A DNA stretch of 64,000 bases from Ligilactobacillus agilis DSM 20509 (lineage in GTDB: Bacteria; Bacillota; Bacilli; Lactobacillales; Lactobacillaceae). The notes under the pieces were generated by a model. The model was given only the letters and a program-made list of their open reading frames with translations. It did no database searches and was not told the DNA's origin. The stretch lies in the NCBI RefSeq assembly GCF_001436215.1, contig NZ_AYYP01000019.1:1-64000 (forward strand), written 5' to 3'. The position numbers were made by a program, and so were the translations under genes. This document shows, in pieces, positions 26,044 to 35,707 of this stretch (position 1 is its first letter; the number at the start of each line of letters is the position of its first letter).

Positions 26044-28197
26044 TTAGCCCTGTGCTCTTAATTTATTTAGTCCTTCTTGAGTCAAGAATACCTTACGTGG
26101 TTTAGAGCCATTTGACCTTGAAATATATTGTTTTTCCTCGAGTTGATCAATAATCCCCGCTGCGCGGTTAAAGCCAATCGAAAATTCCCGTTGAAGTTTC
26201 GAGGTAGAAATAGCCTCCTCATTGACAATATAGTCCAAAATCCTCGGAAAGAGCTTATCTTGCTTTTCATCTTCGGTTAACTTCTTCTTTAGGTTTTCCG
26301 GGTCAAAATCATACTTAGGCTGACCTTGACTCCTAACAAAGTCAGTCACTTGGTCGATTTCATCTCCAATATAAGTTCCTTGCAGTCTGACTGGCTGACT
26401 ACTTCCGTTGCCTAAATAAAGCATATCCCCCCGGCCGAGGAGTCGTTCCGCCCCGGCGGTGTCAATAATTGTCCGGGAATCAACTTGACTTGAAACCATA
26501 AAGGCAATGCGGGTGGGAATATTATTCTTAATCGTTCCAGTTACCACGTCAACGCTTGGCCTTTGGGTGGCAACAATTAAATGAATTCCCGCCGCCCTTG
26601 CCTTAGCCGTAATCCGAGCAATGTAATCTTGGACTTCCGAAGAGGCCACTAACATTAAGTCAGCAAGTTCATCAATTACCACCACAATGTAAGGTAATTT
26701 CAAACCATACTGGCCGCTTTCTTCGGCCTTGGTGTTAAAGCCTTCGATATTTCTTACTCCTGCAGCCACTAATAATTCATAGCGTCGTTCCATCTCTGCT
26801 ACCACCCATTTTAAGGCGGCAGCAGCTGCTTGTGCATCGGAAATGACTGGCGCTAACAAATGCGGAATTCCTTGATAAGGAGCCATTTCAACGGCCTTAG
26901 GATCAATCAATATCAATTTCACTTCTGCTGGGCTTGCCTTGTACAAAAGTGAAACGAGCATACTATTAATAAACACAGACTTCCCAGAGCCGGTCGCCCC
27001 CGCAATTAATCCGTGGGGCATCTTTTGTAAATCCGTTACCTGGGGGTTGCCAAACAAGTCTACCCCTAAAGCAACGGTTAGTGGCGATTTAGCCTCTAAA
27101 AAGGCTTGTGATCCCAAAACTTCAGCCAAGTTAACCGGCCGGGCATAGCGATTAGGAATTTCAATTCCGACGCTACTCTTACCAGGGATTGGGGCTTCAA
27201 TTCGGACATCTCGAACTGCTAGGGCTAGCTGTAAATCATCCGTTAAGTTCGTGATTTTACTTACCTTTACTCCCCGGCCTAGTTTCACTTCAAATTGAAC
27301 TACGGCTGGGCCGATTGTCCAGTTAACAACCTGGGCGTCAACCCGAAATGATTTTAAGGTCTCATCAAGCTTGGTTGCCTGTTCACTTACCCAGGTGGTT
27401 ACTTGCTCGGTATTTTCACTGATTGGAGCCGGTAATAAGGTCAAAGCCGGACGCTCATAACCCCCGGCCGCTTGTTTTGCTTCGCTGCTCACATCCGAGA
27501 TTATGCTTGCTTGTTTAGGTTGTGTTGGCATTTGAACCACTGGCTTTGTGGTTGCTAGGGGCTGCTTATCATCCCCAGTTTTAACCGGCTGTTTTTCTTG
27601 GACCTTTTCAAACTCAACTACTGGTTCTTCTTTTTTAGCCGCTTCTTCTTCAATAACCGCCGCAACTTGTGCGGCCTCAGGTTGGCTATCCGCGACAGTT
27701 TCTGTTTCTGTTTGAGTCAGTGGTTGTTCAGAAAGTTCGTGGGGTTCAAAAACTACCACCGCTTCCGAACTATCCTCAACTGCCTTAGCTGGACTAGCTT
27801 CAACCACAGCAGCTTCCATCTCAGCTTGTTTCACTGGTGTCGTTACTTTACTTGGAGTTTCAAAATCAACTACCGGTTGCCGCAAATCAAACAACTCTAG
27901 TTCCTGTTGACTTGCAATTGATTCATCTTGAAATAAAATAAAGTCTGTCTTAGCCTTTTTTAGCTGCTGACTTAACTTTTGATACTTGGCCTTTAGATCA
28001 ACCACCGGACCTTGCTGTCTAAATGGTGGAAAGGTCCGGGGATGAAAGCCACGGCTATTGTTATAGGCCGTCTTTCGAGTCAAATTAGTGGCGACTCGTT
28101 TATCCCCTTGGGTTTCATGTTTTGCTTTAAATCTATTATTTTCACCAGCCACTTTAGTCTTTGTTTGATAAAAGGCTGGTCCTGTATATTTTTCCAT
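26044..28197 (-). CDS. sftA: Soluble FtsK/SpoIIIE-type DNA translocase SftA (YtpS)
   Basis: ATP-driven DNA pump that clears chromosome DNA from the septum. From the ATG at 28197 it is 717 residues. There is no N-terminal membrane domain, unlike FtsK/SpoIIIE: residues 1-260 are polar, basic then Glu/Ala-rich and probably disordered. The motor follows with Walker [13 protein letters not shown] and Walker [14 protein letters not shown]-terminal winged-helix gamma domain ([19 protein letters not shown]) reads polar DNA motifs. The neighbours ytpR, ytpP and murC match B. subtilis SftA. It is shorter than the about 950 residues there, through a shorter linker. Confidence 0.92.
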   Translation of the reverse strand: MEKYTGPAFYQTKTKVAGENNRFKAKHETQGDKRVATNLTRKTAYNNSRGFHPRTFPPFRQQGPVVDLKAKYQKLSQQLKKAKTDFILFQDESIASQQELELFDLRQPVVDFETPSKVTTPVKQAEMEAAVVEASPAKAVEDSSEAVVVFEPHELSEQPLTQTETETVADSQPEAAQVAAVIEEEAAKKEEPVVEFEKVQEKQPVKTGDDKQPLATTKPVVQMPTQPKQASIISDVSSEAKQAAGGYERPALTLLPAPISENTEQVTTWVSEQATKLDETLKSFRVDAQVVNWTIGPAVVQFEVKLGRGVKVSKITNLTDDLQLALAVRDVRIEAPIPGKSSVGIEIPNRYARPVNLAEVLGSQAFLEAKSPLTVALGVDLFGNPQVTDLQKMPHGLIAGATGSGKSVFINSMLVSLLYKASPAEVKLILIDPKAVEMAPYQGIPHLLAPVISDAQAAAAALKWVVAEMERRYELLVAAGVRNIEGFNTKAEESGQYGLKLPYIVVVIDELADLMLVASSEVQDYIARITAKARAAGIHLIVATQRPSVDVVTGTIKNNIPTRIAFMVSSQVDSRTIIDTAGAERLLGRGDMLYLGNGSSQPVRLQGTYIGDEIDQVTDFVRSQGQPKYDFDPENLKKKLTEDEKQDKLFPRILDYIVNEEAISTSKLQREFSIGFNRAAGIIDQLEEKQYISRSNGSKPRKVFLTQEGLNKLRAQG

Positions 28198-28211
28198 CTT
28201 CCCATTCCTAA

Positions 28212-28254
28212 CAAAAAATTGGACTAGTAGCAAATAGCTTGTACTAGTCCAATT
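28212..28254 (-). terminator. ytpR terminator
   Basis: A 13-bp stem AATTGGACTAGTA/TACTAGTCCAATT (28217-28229 with 28242-28254) and a T-rich tail on the minus strand, only 15 bp before the sftA start codon. Confidence 0.85.
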
Positions 28255-28270
28255 TTAACATACTCTTTGA

Positions 28271-28912
28271 TTAGTTGATAAATAATTGCCGCCCTTTTTC
28301 AAAGTCAAATGCTTGACCAACAGGAAATTCGTCCGCATCAAGCACTAAGATACCACGTTTTTGAGGAGCATTAGGTAAGGCTAATTCGCGCGCTGCACAT
28401 AACATGCCATCGCTTTTAACTCCGCGTAACTTACCTGGCCAAATTAAAGCACCACTTGGCATCATTGCTCCTACCTTAGCCACTACCACGTGTTGGTTTA
28501 CATCAACGTTAGGGGCACCACAAACAATTTGTAAGACTTGCTCATTATCAACTTTAACCTTGGTAATGTGAAGGTGATCCGAGTCTGGATGCTCTGTCAT
28601 TTCAAGTACCTTACCCACCACAAACTTAGGACTTAAATCAGCCTCTAATTCGGCTTTAAAGCCAACAGCTTCTAAGTGGTCATTTAAAATTGCTACTTGA
28701 GCCGTTGTTAAAAAGACTTGCCCTTGTTCCTTTAAGTCCGGTAAATATTCACTCAACTTAAAAAAGTTATAGCCGAGGGTTAAATCTGTCTTAGGTTCGT
28801 AAATCCGTGTCACATCCTGCTTTTGTTCGCTTGCCTGCGTGCTTTTATCCGGATTAATAATCGTCACTAACACGTCTCCCATTTGACTTGGATTATAACT
28901 TGAAATTAACAT
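28271..28912 (-). CDS. ytpR: tRNA-binding domain protein YtpR
   Basis: A 213-residue protein with a DUF4479 N-terminal domain and a C-terminal EMAP/tRNA-binding OB fold (about 90-200), the same fold as the N-terminus of the PheRS beta chain: KVLEMTEHPDSDHLHITKV, IVCGAPNV and ARELALP. B. subtilis YtpR is of unknown role. The start is taken at ATG 28912 (GGAG just upstream); an in-frame TTG three codons earlier is less likely. It lies between the thioredoxin-like ytpP and sftA as in Bacillus. Confidence 0.9.
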   Translation of the reverse strand: MLISSYNPSQMGDVLVTIINPDKSTQASEQKQDVTRIYEPKTDLTLGYNFFKLSEYLPDLKEQGQVFLTTAQVAILNDHLEAVGFKAELEADLSPKFVVGKVLEMTEHPDSDHLHITKVKVDNEQVLQIVCGAPNVDVNQHVVVAKVGAMMPSGALIWPGKLRGVKSDGMLCAARELALPNAPQKRGILVLDADEFPVGQAFDFEKGRQLFIN

Positions 28913-28934
28913 CTGCTCCAAAACTCCTTATATT

Positions 28935-29255
28935 TTATTTAGCAGCACTTAAAAAGGCTGTTACTTCCGCCTTCGTCTTACGATCTTTATTTACGAAGCG
29001 GGCTACTTCTTTACCATCACGGTAAACGATAAAACTTGGAATTCCCATCACCATCAATTCTTGGCACAGGTCAAGGTTTTCATCACGATCAACTTGGATG
29101 AAAGTAAATTCCTTAAATTCAGCTTCGATTTCTGGCATAGCTGGTTTAATAAAGCGGCAATCAGGGCACCAATCTGCAGTAAAGAATAATACGTAGGCAC
29201 CATTTGCCAATTTTGCTTCCATTTCTGCTTTATTCATCTTAGCTAACATTTCCAT
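28935..29255 (-). CDS. ytpP: Thioredoxin-like protein YtpP
   Basis: A 106-residue thioredoxin fold with active site WCPDC (Trp-Cys-Pro-Asp-Cys) in FFTADWCPDCRFIKP, and the cis-proline loop MGIPSF. The Asp between the cysteines is a common variant in this YtpP subfamily and alters redox potential compared with CGPC. ATG at 29255 has GGAGGT 8 nt upstream; the TTG further up overlaps that site. It precedes ytpR, and a separate classical thioredoxin is encoded at 49773-50084. Confidence 0.92.
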   Translation of the reverse strand: MEMLAKMNKAEMEAKLANGAYVLFFTADWCPDCRFIKPAMPEIEAEFKEFTFIQVDRDENLDLCQELMVMGIPSFIVYRDGKEVARFVNKDRKTKAEVTAFLSAAK

Positions 29256-29332
29256 TGGACATACCTCCAAATAATTTAATTGACTTCATTATAAGCTACA
29301 AAGAGGTAGTTGCAAACTTTTTTGCTTACTTT

Positions 29333-29974
29333 TTAAAAGCGAGCCGCTAGCTTGTAAATTGGTTGGCCCTTAGAACTGAATTTTTCTTCATATTCAGTCA
29401 TTACATTGTCTACCACAGCCTCTTCATCTGCGTGTAAATCTAACCAGACTTTCTCAAAGGTCATCCCAAAATTATTAAGACTTGCTAGGGAATATTCAAA
29501 TAAGCCCCGGTTATCGGTCTTAAATTCCAACTGACCATCGGCTACCATTATTTCCTTATAGGCCGCTAAAAACGACTTGTAAGTCAGGCGCCGTTTTTCT
29601 TGCCGATTCTTAGGCCAAGGATCGGAGAAATTCAAATAAATCCCAGCCACTTCGTCAGTTGCAAAAAATTCAGTCAAGCCGGCCCCGTTAGCGCAGACTA
29701 ACTGTAGGTTAGGTAGTTGTTCTACCAATTGCTTTTTTAAGGCAATTCCAGTCGCAACAGTCTGCATTTCTAGGCCGATGAAGTTATAGTGGGGATATTT
29801 TTTAGCCATCTCTACAATAAAGCGTCCCTTACCCATTCCAACTTCAATGTATAAAGGTTGTGCTTTTTCAAACCGCTCTTGCCACTTTCCCCGATACTCA
29901 CTAGGATTAGTTACCACCCACTGTGGATTTGCTTCAATCAAGGGCTTAGCCCAAGGTTTATTGCGTAAACGCAT
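29333..29974 (-). CDS. trmB: tRNA (guanine-N7)-methyltransferase
   Basis: Makes m7G at position 46 of tRNAs from S-adenosylmethionine. The 213 residues start [12 protein letters not shown], a family hallmark, then [14 protein letters not shown] (SAM-binding motif I), [17 protein letters not shown] with the catalytic Asp, and [13 protein letters not shown]. Full length. It lies after ytmP, the conserved ytmP-trmB order, with a hairpin terminator between them. Confidence 0.97.
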   Translation of the reverse strand: MRLRNKPWAKPLIEANPQWVVTNPSEYRGKWQERFEKAQPLYIEVGMGKGRFIVEMAKKYPHYNFIGLEMQTVATGIALKKQLVEQLPNLQLVCANGAGLTEFFATDEVAGIYLNFSDPWPKNRQEKRRLTYKSFLAAYKEIMVADGQLEFKTDNRGLFEYSLASLNNFGMTFEKVWLDLHADEEAVVDNVMTEYEEKFSSKGQPIYKLAARF

Positions 29975-29995
29975 ATTTTCCTCCCATACTAAAAT

Positions 29996-30023
29996 AAAGC
30001 TGGAAGGCAGACTACCTTCCAGT
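29996..30023 (-). terminator. Terminator between ytmP and trmB
   Basis: 8-bp stem CTGGAAGG/CCTTCCAG (30000-30007 with 30015-30022), followed on the minus strand by CTTTATTTTAG. The T tract is broken, so part of transcription may continue into trmB. Confidence 0.65.
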
Positions 30024-30032
30024 CACTTATTG

Positions 30033-30836
30033 CTAAATATCTGTTTGTTTCTTAACCACTTCGTCGAGTTTAATTATGTCTTGGTTCATTTCATGGAAAT
30101 GACCACGCTGATGCTTAGCTTTGATTTGCAACAACAGGTAACAAAAACTATACCAATTAATCCTTAGCATTAAATCGCCACTAGGCTGTTCTTGGCCATT
30201 AGCTTGGTAGGTCTGTAACCACTGCTGCCAGTTATTACGTGGGACATATTGACACATTAACATGCTTAAATCATACGCTGGGTCCGCAATCACCGCGGAC
30301 TCCCAGTCAACCAAGAAAAGGTTGCCTTGGTCAGATAAAAGCCAATTTTTGTGATTTAAATCGCCATGACATACTTCGTAATTCGAGCGCTTAACTTGTG
30401 GTTGCTTAGCGCGTAACCGATTAGCTACGGTTTTTAAGAGCGGATGGTGACGTAAGTCTTGTGGCAGCCCCCGAAAATACCGCTGAAGTAATTCCTCCGG
30501 TGTTACCACCTGACCACCAACTTGTTTTAACATCCGCTTTAACAAAGCCGAATGGTGCAGTCGGTACAATAAAGCAGAAACAGCTTCGCTATCCATCTCG
30601 GCCTTATGTAGGCACCGACCATTTAGCCACTCTTGAGCCGTTAAGGTATCCCCCGTCGTCATTCGTTTTGTCCAAACTAACCGCGGGGTAATTCCTTCAA
30701 TCGACAAGGCGGCTAAAAAGGGAGACGTATTCCGTTTCAAAAACAACTTCTCTTGTTGCCTAATCCCCATGTACGCCGTCCCAGTATCACCATCTATCGG
30801 TAAAATGCGCCAACCGTTTTCTAAATCGAAATCCAT
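30033..30836 (-). CDS. ytmP: Aminoglycoside-phosphotransferase/choline-kinase-like protein YtmP
   Basis: A 267-residue member of the APH/choline-kinase fold. The catalytic loop is CHGDLNHKNWLL (Brenner-type HGDxxxxN) and the metal loop is LVDWESAVIADPAYDLS. An N-terminal lobe with a lysine (RQQEKLFLKRN) would bind ATP. The substrate is not known; the constant link to trmB across Firmicutes argues against drug resistance. Its nearest upstream neighbour is ecsB, 66 bp away. Confidence 0.85.
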   Translation of the reverse strand: MDFDLENGWRILPIDGDTGTAYMGIRQQEKLFLKRNTSPFLAALSIEGITPRLVWTKRMTTGDTLTAQEWLNGRCLHKAEMDSEAVSALLYRLHHSALLKRMLKQVGGQVVTPEELLQRYFRGLPQDLRHHPLLKTVANRLRAKQPQVKRSNYEVCHGDLNHKNWLLSDQGNLFLVDWESAVIADPAYDLSMLMCQYVPRNNWQQWLQTYQANGQEQPSGDLMLRINWYSFCYLLLQIKAKHQRGHFHEMNQDIIKLDEVVKKQTDI

Positions 30837-30902
30837 CTTGGCTCTCCTTCTACTGATATCGATAACAATACAAGTCTACAAACTTAGAGGCACAGTGTCA
30901 AG

Positions 30903-32090
30903 TTAGTTTTTCCTAACCCGCCCTTGCCGCCAAACAAAATAGGGCTTGGTAATTAGGTAACTTTCTAACACTAACCCTAACAATAGGCAAGAAAACAGGT
31001 AGACATTTTGACCAGTAACTAATACTAGGGTGCTAAAGATAATGCAAACTGGCACTAACAATCGTAACAAGACCCCACTAAATTCACGTAACCGTTGTTT
31101 GTCACTAAGCGGGTAGAGGTAAACAAAGACTATCTCTTGGTAACGGTCACTCAAGCTAAATAATTGTAAGCCAATTAGATAAAGAAACAATCCGGCGACC
31201 CCACACGCTAGGTAATAATTCTTAATGAATATAAGAAGTAGGCTGCCCAATACTGTTAGGCGTAAATAAATCCCTAAGTACTCACTGGTTCTCATAAACC
31301 CACGGAGGTACAAAAAAGTATACGCTGGCCTTGTGGGTAAGAGCCAGTCTAAATACTTCCTTCTTTTAGCGCTCGTCGTCACTAGGTTAACATCCGTAAA
31401 TAAGTTAAAGAAACGGTACAAACCTTGCATACGGGCCGCTTCTTTTTCGATTAAAAACTTCCAGGCCACTACTTGCTGGTTTACCTTGAGGCCATAAAGA
31501 CAACCTAGCCAAAATCCCCCGCTTAGTATCAAACCACCTAGCGGAAAATAACTAGCCAGTACAACTAGTATCAAGCTAGCTAGCTTCATAAATCCCACTT
31601 GTTTTAAGGGGGCAAAGCCGCGCAAATAATCCCAGTAAAGTCCTAGCTCCTTTAATAGTAGTTGGTTTAGGCCTAAACAGATTAGTTGCCCTAAACTAAA
31701 GTTAAGGATGATTTTCAAATAGGGACACAACAGTAAGTAAATCACAGCTTGTTCGCAGAGACACACCAGGCTAGTGTAAACAAATGATTTCTTTAAATAG
31801 TGCTTTAAATCCGATTCTTTAGGCGCCAAAAACACCAGGTCAGCCGGCTCCAAAAAGGTTGCCAGGCGACCAAAGCTTAGGGCTAATCCCAAAATTAAGG
31901 CGATTATAATTCTGGTCCACCCCAAACCTTGACTAAGTGCATAAGTTTTCAAAAAATTATTGTAGTTATAGGCGACCGCCCCACAAATAAACAGTAACGC
32001 TAACACAAAGTGGTCATTTAAAACATAGCGTAAGTATTTTAACAGGTGTTTATGGTAGGCCTGCCGCCGTTTTTGCCATAATTCGTCCAT
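30903..32090 (-). CDS. ecsB: ABC transporter permease EcsB
   Basis: Membrane subunit of the Ecs ABC system, which in B. subtilis affects secretion, competence and regulated intramembrane proteolysis by RasP, probably by removing peptides from the membrane. The 395 residues contain about 8-10 hydrophobic helices in clusters (25-90, 105-200 and 285-385). The N-terminus WQKRRQAYHKHLLKYLRYVLNDHF is characteristic. It begins 2 bp after ecsA, so the two form an operon. No ecsC follows. Confidence 0.9.
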   Translation of the reverse strand: MDELWQKRRQAYHKHLLKYLRYVLNDHFVLALLFICGAVAYNYNNFLKTYALSQGLGWTRIIIALILGLALSFGRLATFLEPADLVFLAPKESDLKHYLKKSFVYTSLVCLCEQAVIYLLLCPYLKIILNFSLGQLICLGLNQLLLKELGLYWDYLRGFAPLKQVGFMKLASLILVVLASYFPLGGLILSGGFWLGCLYGLKVNQQVVAWKFLIEKEAARMQGLYRFFNLFTDVNLVTTSAKRRKYLDWLLPTRPAYTFLYLRGFMRTSEYLGIYLRLTVLGSLLLIFIKNYYLACGVAGLFLYLIGLQLFSLSDRYQEIVFVYLYPLSDKQRLREFSGVLLRLLVPVCIIFSTLVLVTGQNVYLFSCLLLGLVLESYLITKPYFVWRQGRVRKN

Positions 32091-32092
32091 GC

Positions 32093-32821
32093 TTAGTTCC
32101 TCTCTATCATTTGAAGATACAAATCAGCTAACGTTGCCTGACTATTCCCATATTTTGCTTGTAACTCAGCTAAACTACCGCTTGCCGTCACTTGTCCCTC
32201 ATTGAGGAGCACAAACTTGTCACAGTAGTTTTGGGCGGTATCCAAAACGTGAGTCGACATTAAAATAGCCGCTCCCTGTGCCTTTCTTTCGGCGATTAAT
32301 GCCAGTAAATCCCTAATCGCTAGCGGATCTAAGCCCAAAAAAGGCTCGTCAATAATAAATAAATCTGCATCCGTCAAAAAGGCACAGACAATCATTACCT
32401 TTTGCTTCATCCCCTTAGAAAAGTTGGCCGGAAACCAGTCTAACTTTTTATCTAAGCGAAAGGTTGTTAATAACTTTTGGGCTCTTTGCCAGGCCTGCTT
32501 TTCATCTAAGTTATAGGCCATGATAGTCAAATCAATGTGTTCTTTTAAGGTTAGCTCCTCATACAAGATTGGACTTTCCGGAACGTAGGCTATACTTTGC
32601 TTATAGCGTTTGCTATCTTTGCTTAAACTAACCCCGTTAATCTTAATGCTCCCCTTTTGTGGTCTTAACAAGCCAATAATATGGTTAATGGTTGTAGACT
32701 TACCTGCACCATTTAACCCAATCAAGCCCACTAATTGTCCTTTAGCTACCGTAAATGAAACTTGCTTTAAAACAGGAATCTGTGAGTAACCACCAACTAA
32801 ATCTGTTACTTCTAAAGTCAT
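32093..32821 (-). CDS. ecsA: ABC transporter ATPase EcsA
   Basis: ATPase partner of EcsB. The 242 residues have Walker A GLNGAGKST (about 36-44), a Q-loop in AYVPESP, the signature FSKGMKQK (a variant of LSGGQ, common in this subfamily), Walker B FIIDEPFLGLD and the switch histidine in STHVLD. It is divergent from hit, the arrangement seen in most Firmicutes. A TATAAT (32861-32856) lies in the 117-bp divergent region, but no clear -35 box for it was found. Confidence 0.93.
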   Translation of the reverse strand: MTLEVTDLVGGYSQIPVLKQVSFTVAKGQLVGLIGLNGAGKSTTINHIIGLLRPQKGSIKINGVSLSKDSKRYKQSIAYVPESPILYEELTLKEHIDLTIMAYNLDEKQAWQRAQKLLTTFRLDKKLDWFPANFSKGMKQKVMIVCAFLTDADLFIIDEPFLGLDPLAIRDLLALIAERKAQGAAILMSTHVLDTAQNYCDKFVLLNEGQVTASGSLAELQAKYGNSQATLADLYLQMIERN

Positions 32822-32938
32822 GAACTTCCTCTTTTCTAAAAAAACATTTTCTTTAATTATACATTAACTTAAACTTTCCTTTATAGTGTATACTGATAAT
32901 TGTAAACTATTTTTATTTTTCAGAAAGAAGGTCTTTTC

Positions 32939-33367
32939 ATGGAAGATTGTATTTTTTGCAAAATTATCGCGGGTGAAATTCCTAGCACCACTGTCTACGA
33001 AGACGAAGTTGTCAAGGCGTTTTTAGATATTACCCAAGTAACTCCAGGTCATACTTTAGTCATTCCTAAAAAACACGTTCCTGATTTATTTGCTTATGAT
33101 GAAGAACTAGCCAGTCAAGTCTTTGCTAGAATTCCTAAGATTGCGCGTGCTATCAAGGCTGCTAATCCTGAGGTAGTTGGCTTAAACTTGGTCAATAATA
33201 ACGGGCAAGCCGCTTATCAATCTGTCTTTCATTCCCACTTCCATTTAATCCCACGCTTCGGCGCTGAAGATGGATTTGCGATGAAGTTCACCGATAATTC
33301 TGCTAACTACACTCCAACTGACTTGGCCCTAATTGCTAAAAGTATCGAAACCAAGGTGGAAAAATAA
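32939..33367 (+). CDS. hit: HIT-family nucleotide hydrolase/transferase
   Basis: A 142-residue histidine-triad protein that hydrolyses AMP-linked substrates such as adenosine phosphoramidates. The triad HSHFHLIPRF (His-x-His-x-His) is near residues 99-108, and the N-terminal CIFCKIIAGEIPS carries the CxxC pair of the Gram-positive Hit group. A TATACT box lies at 32889-32894. It is divergent from ecsA and leads into a YtxH-like gene and prsA. Confidence 0.95.
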   Translation: MEDCIFCKIIAGEIPSTTVYEDEVVKAFLDITQVTPGHTLVIPKKHVPDLFAYDEELASQVFARIPKIARAIKAANPEVVGLNLVNNNGQAAYQSVFHSHFHLIPRFGAEDGFAMKFTDNSANYTPTDLALIAKSIETKVEK

Positions 33368-33667
33368 GTGACAAAACCAATAACTAAAATTTTATGCATC
33401 TCCGCGCTTGCAGCTGGTGCCTACCTCAAACGTGACCAAATCTTGACTACTGGCCGCCAGCTCAAACAAACTGTTGACGAAAACATTGCGGCCGTAGATG
33501 ATTGGCTAGCTGCCCTGCAAAAAGTTAATGCTTCCTTGACACACTTAGCCCAAGAAGTAGATGCTACTTTACCCGTTATTTCAGAATTAGGTGAAGCCGT
33601 GGCAAAGTTTAGTGAAGAAAGTAGTAGCCACATTGAAGCTTTAACCGACTTTGACTTAAAAAAGTGA
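33368..33667 (+). CDS. Small membrane-anchored YtxH-like protein
   Basis: A 99-residue protein starting at GTG 33368, directly after the hit stop codon, so it is translationally coupled. It has one N-terminal hydrophobic helix (ILCISALAAGAYL, about 8-20) and then a long, polar, predicted coiled-coil/helical region with heptad-like spacing (LKQTVDENIAAVDDWLAALQ). It resembles YtxH-type proteins that lactobacilli carry between hit and prsA. Function unknown; the position suggests an envelope role. Confidence 0.8.
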   Translation: MTKPITKILCISALAAGAYLKRDQILTTGRQLKQTVDENIAAVDDWLAALQKVNASLTHLAQEVDATLPVISELGEAVAKFSEESSSHIEALTDFDLKK

Positions 33668-33799
33668 ACTTTTTTTGAATTGTTTTAGATTTTTCTATAA
33701 AAGAAGAAATTTATGCTCAAAGTTCAAGTTAGATGTGGTATAGTTATAAGCGTTAACTTGCTTTGCAAGAAATTTAATGAAACGGATGTGTTTTCTACA

Positions 33800-34696
33800 A
33801 TGAAAAAATGGTTAGTGGCATGTGCTGGTGTCCTAATGACCTTTAGTTTGGCTGCTTGTTCTAAAACTGTTGCTACTACTTCAGGTGGAAAGATTACTGA
33901 AAGTGAATACTACTCCAGCATGAAAAAGACTTCATCTGGTAAGGCCGTCTTAGAACAAATGATTCTAGACAAGGTCTTAGAAAAAGACTATGGTTCAAAG
34001 GTTACATCTAAGAAAGTTGATAAACAATTCAACGAACAAAAAGAAAAGTATGGTTCAACTTTCTCCACAGTCTTGTCACAATATGGTTATACTAACTCTT
34101 CTTTCAAAAAAGCTATTCGCTCTAACTTACTCTTAGAAGAAGCTGTTAAAGACCATACCAAGATTACTAACAAGATGTTAAAGAAGCAATGGGCTAAGTA
34201 CCAACCAGAAATTACCGTTGCTCATATCTTGGTTTCTAAGAAGTCTGAAGCCGAAGACATTATCAACCAATTAAAGGCTGATCCTACCTACGCTAACTTC
34301 AAGAAATTAGCTAAGAAGAACTCAACCGACTCTTCAACTGCTAGCGATGGTGGTAAATTACCTTCATTTGACAATACTGATACTAGTTTAGCTTCCTCAT
34401 TTAAGAAGGCAGCCTTCGCCCTAAAACAAGGCGAATACACAGCTACCCCAGTTAAGACTTCTTACGGCTACCACATTATTTGGTCCGTCAAGAATCCTGG
34501 CAAGGGCAAGATGAGTGATCATATTTCAGATTTGAAGAAGCAAATTATTGCTAACAAGGAATCCGATTCCGAATACATGCAAAAAGTCGTTGCTAAGGTG
34601 CTTAAGGGTGGTAAAGTTTCCATCAAAGACAAGGACTTAAAGGATGTCTTATCTAATTACCTTTCAACTTCATCATCAGCTTCTTCAAGCAAATAA
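33800..34696 (+). CDS. prsA: Foldase lipoprotein PrsA (parvulin-type prolyl isomerase)
   Basis: Extracytoplasmic lipoprotein that helps secreted proteins and penicillin-binding proteins to fold. From the ATG at 33800 (298 residues) it has a signal peptide [20 protein letters not shown] with lipobox LAAC. Then come the N-terminal SurA-like region, a PPIC/parvulin domain (about 130-225; [40 protein letters not shown]) and a Ser-rich tail. A longer frame upstream lacks a signal peptide start. It closes at the palindromic terminator 34702-34735. Confidence 0.94.
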   Translation: MKKWLVACAGVLMTFSLAACSKTVATTSGGKITESEYYSSMKKTSSGKAVLEQMILDKVLEKDYGSKVTSKKVDKQFNEQKEKYGSTFSTVLSQYGYTNSSFKKAIRSNLLLEEAVKDHTKITNKMLKKQWAKYQPEITVAHILVSKKSEAEDIINQLKADPTYANFKKLAKKNSTDSSTASDGGKLPSFDNTDTSLASSFKKAAFALKQGEYTATPVKTSYGYHIIWSVKNPGKGKMSDHISDLKKQIIANKESDSEYMQKVVAKVLKGGKVSIKDKDLKDVLSNYLSTSSSASSSK

Positions 34697-34701
34697 AAGC
34701 T

Positions 34702-34735
34702 AAAAAAATGGAACTCAATTGAGTTCCATTTTTTT
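34702..34735. terminator. Bidirectional terminator between prsA and yhaM
   Basis: Perfect palindrome of 34 bp with A7 and T7 ends and a GGAACTCAATTGAGTTCC core, serving both converging genes. Confidence 0.95.
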
Positions 34736-35690
34736 ACTCTAATTTTCCTTGCTTTCTTTGGTAAAAGGACCGCCCCTCTAAACCAAAAACCCGTTCCGAA
34801 AATTCACCCGGGCTAGTGTGGCTAAGACTGGTTTCCACCATTTGAATAGAGGCATCCAAATCGTCGAGGTGGTGTAAGATTTCAGCCTCTAAAATATGCG
34901 GTGTAACAGGCGAGCCATACTCAAGCAAACCATGGTGAGCTAGAATCATATGCCGTAATAAGATGGCGTCTTCCTTAGCGGTATCAATGCCTAGCTGTTG
35001 ACAGGCCTTAATAATTTCTTCATCAACCAGTACGATATGACCTAATAGATTACCGGCAACCGTATATTGGGTGCTCATTGCCCCCGACAATTCGATTACC
35101 TTCCCCAAATCATGCAAAATCGCCCCAGCGTAAAGCAACGACTCATCTACTTGCGGGTAAAGTTGACTTACACCTTGTGCTAGTTTCAAGATAGTCAGCG
35201 TATGGTATGCTAGGCCGCCTTGAAAGGCATGGTGATTTTTCTTAGCCGCTGGGTAGGTAAAAAACTGGGCTTGATACTTCTGCAATAACACCCGCACAAT
35301 CCGGTTCCACGTACTGTTATGAATCTTAAATACAAATTTTTCAAGCTCCGCTTGCATCTCCGTAACACTTTGGGGTGCTCCTTGAACATATAAGCTTGGA
35401 TCATTAGGTTCCTGCTCGGTCGCTAACCTGAGCTTATAAATTTTAATCTGCGGATTTCCTTGATAATTTTCACGCTTTCCACTTAAATGTACGACTTGCC
35501 CACTTTGATAACGTTTGACTTCTTCATCCGAAGCATCCCAGTACTTCGCGCTAATTTCACCCGACTTATCTTCAAACTCAAAGGCGATGAACTGTTTGCC
35601 ATTTTTAGCCAGCCGCGCCTGAGCAGCCTTAATTAGCACAAATAAATCTAGATTTTCATTTAATTCATAATCAAATATTTTTTTTGTCAT
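34734..35690 (-). CDS. yhaM: 3'-5' exoribonuclease YhaM
   Basis: Metal-dependent 3'-5' exonuclease acting on RNA, and weakly on DNA. From ATG 35690 it is 318 residues: an N-terminal OB domain (FIAFEFEDKSGEISAKYWD and VVHLSGKRENYQGNPQIKI) and a C-terminal HD domain with the pair in AILHDLGKVIELS and the histidines of HMILAHHG and ILHHLDDLDA. Length is normal. An earlier ATG three codons upstream is less well placed. Next to prsA, as in several Firmicutes. Confidence 0.94.
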   Translation of the reverse strand: MTKKIFDYELNENLDLFVLIKAAQARLAKNGKQFIAFEFEDKSGEISAKYWDASDEEVKRYQSGQVVHLSGKRENYQGNPQIKIYKLRLATEQEPNDPSLYVQGAPQSVTEMQAELEKFVFKIHNSTWNRIVRVLLQKYQAQFFTYPAAKKNHHAFQGGLAYHTLTILKLAQGVSQLYPQVDESLLYAGAILHDLGKVIELSGAMSTQYTVAGNLLGHIVLVDEEIIKACQQLGIDTAKEDAILLRHMILAHHGLLEYGSPVTPHILEAEILHHLDDLDASIQMVETSLSHTSPGEFSERVFGLEGRSFYQRKQGKLE

Positions 35691-35707
35691 AAAAACCATC
35701 CTTTACA

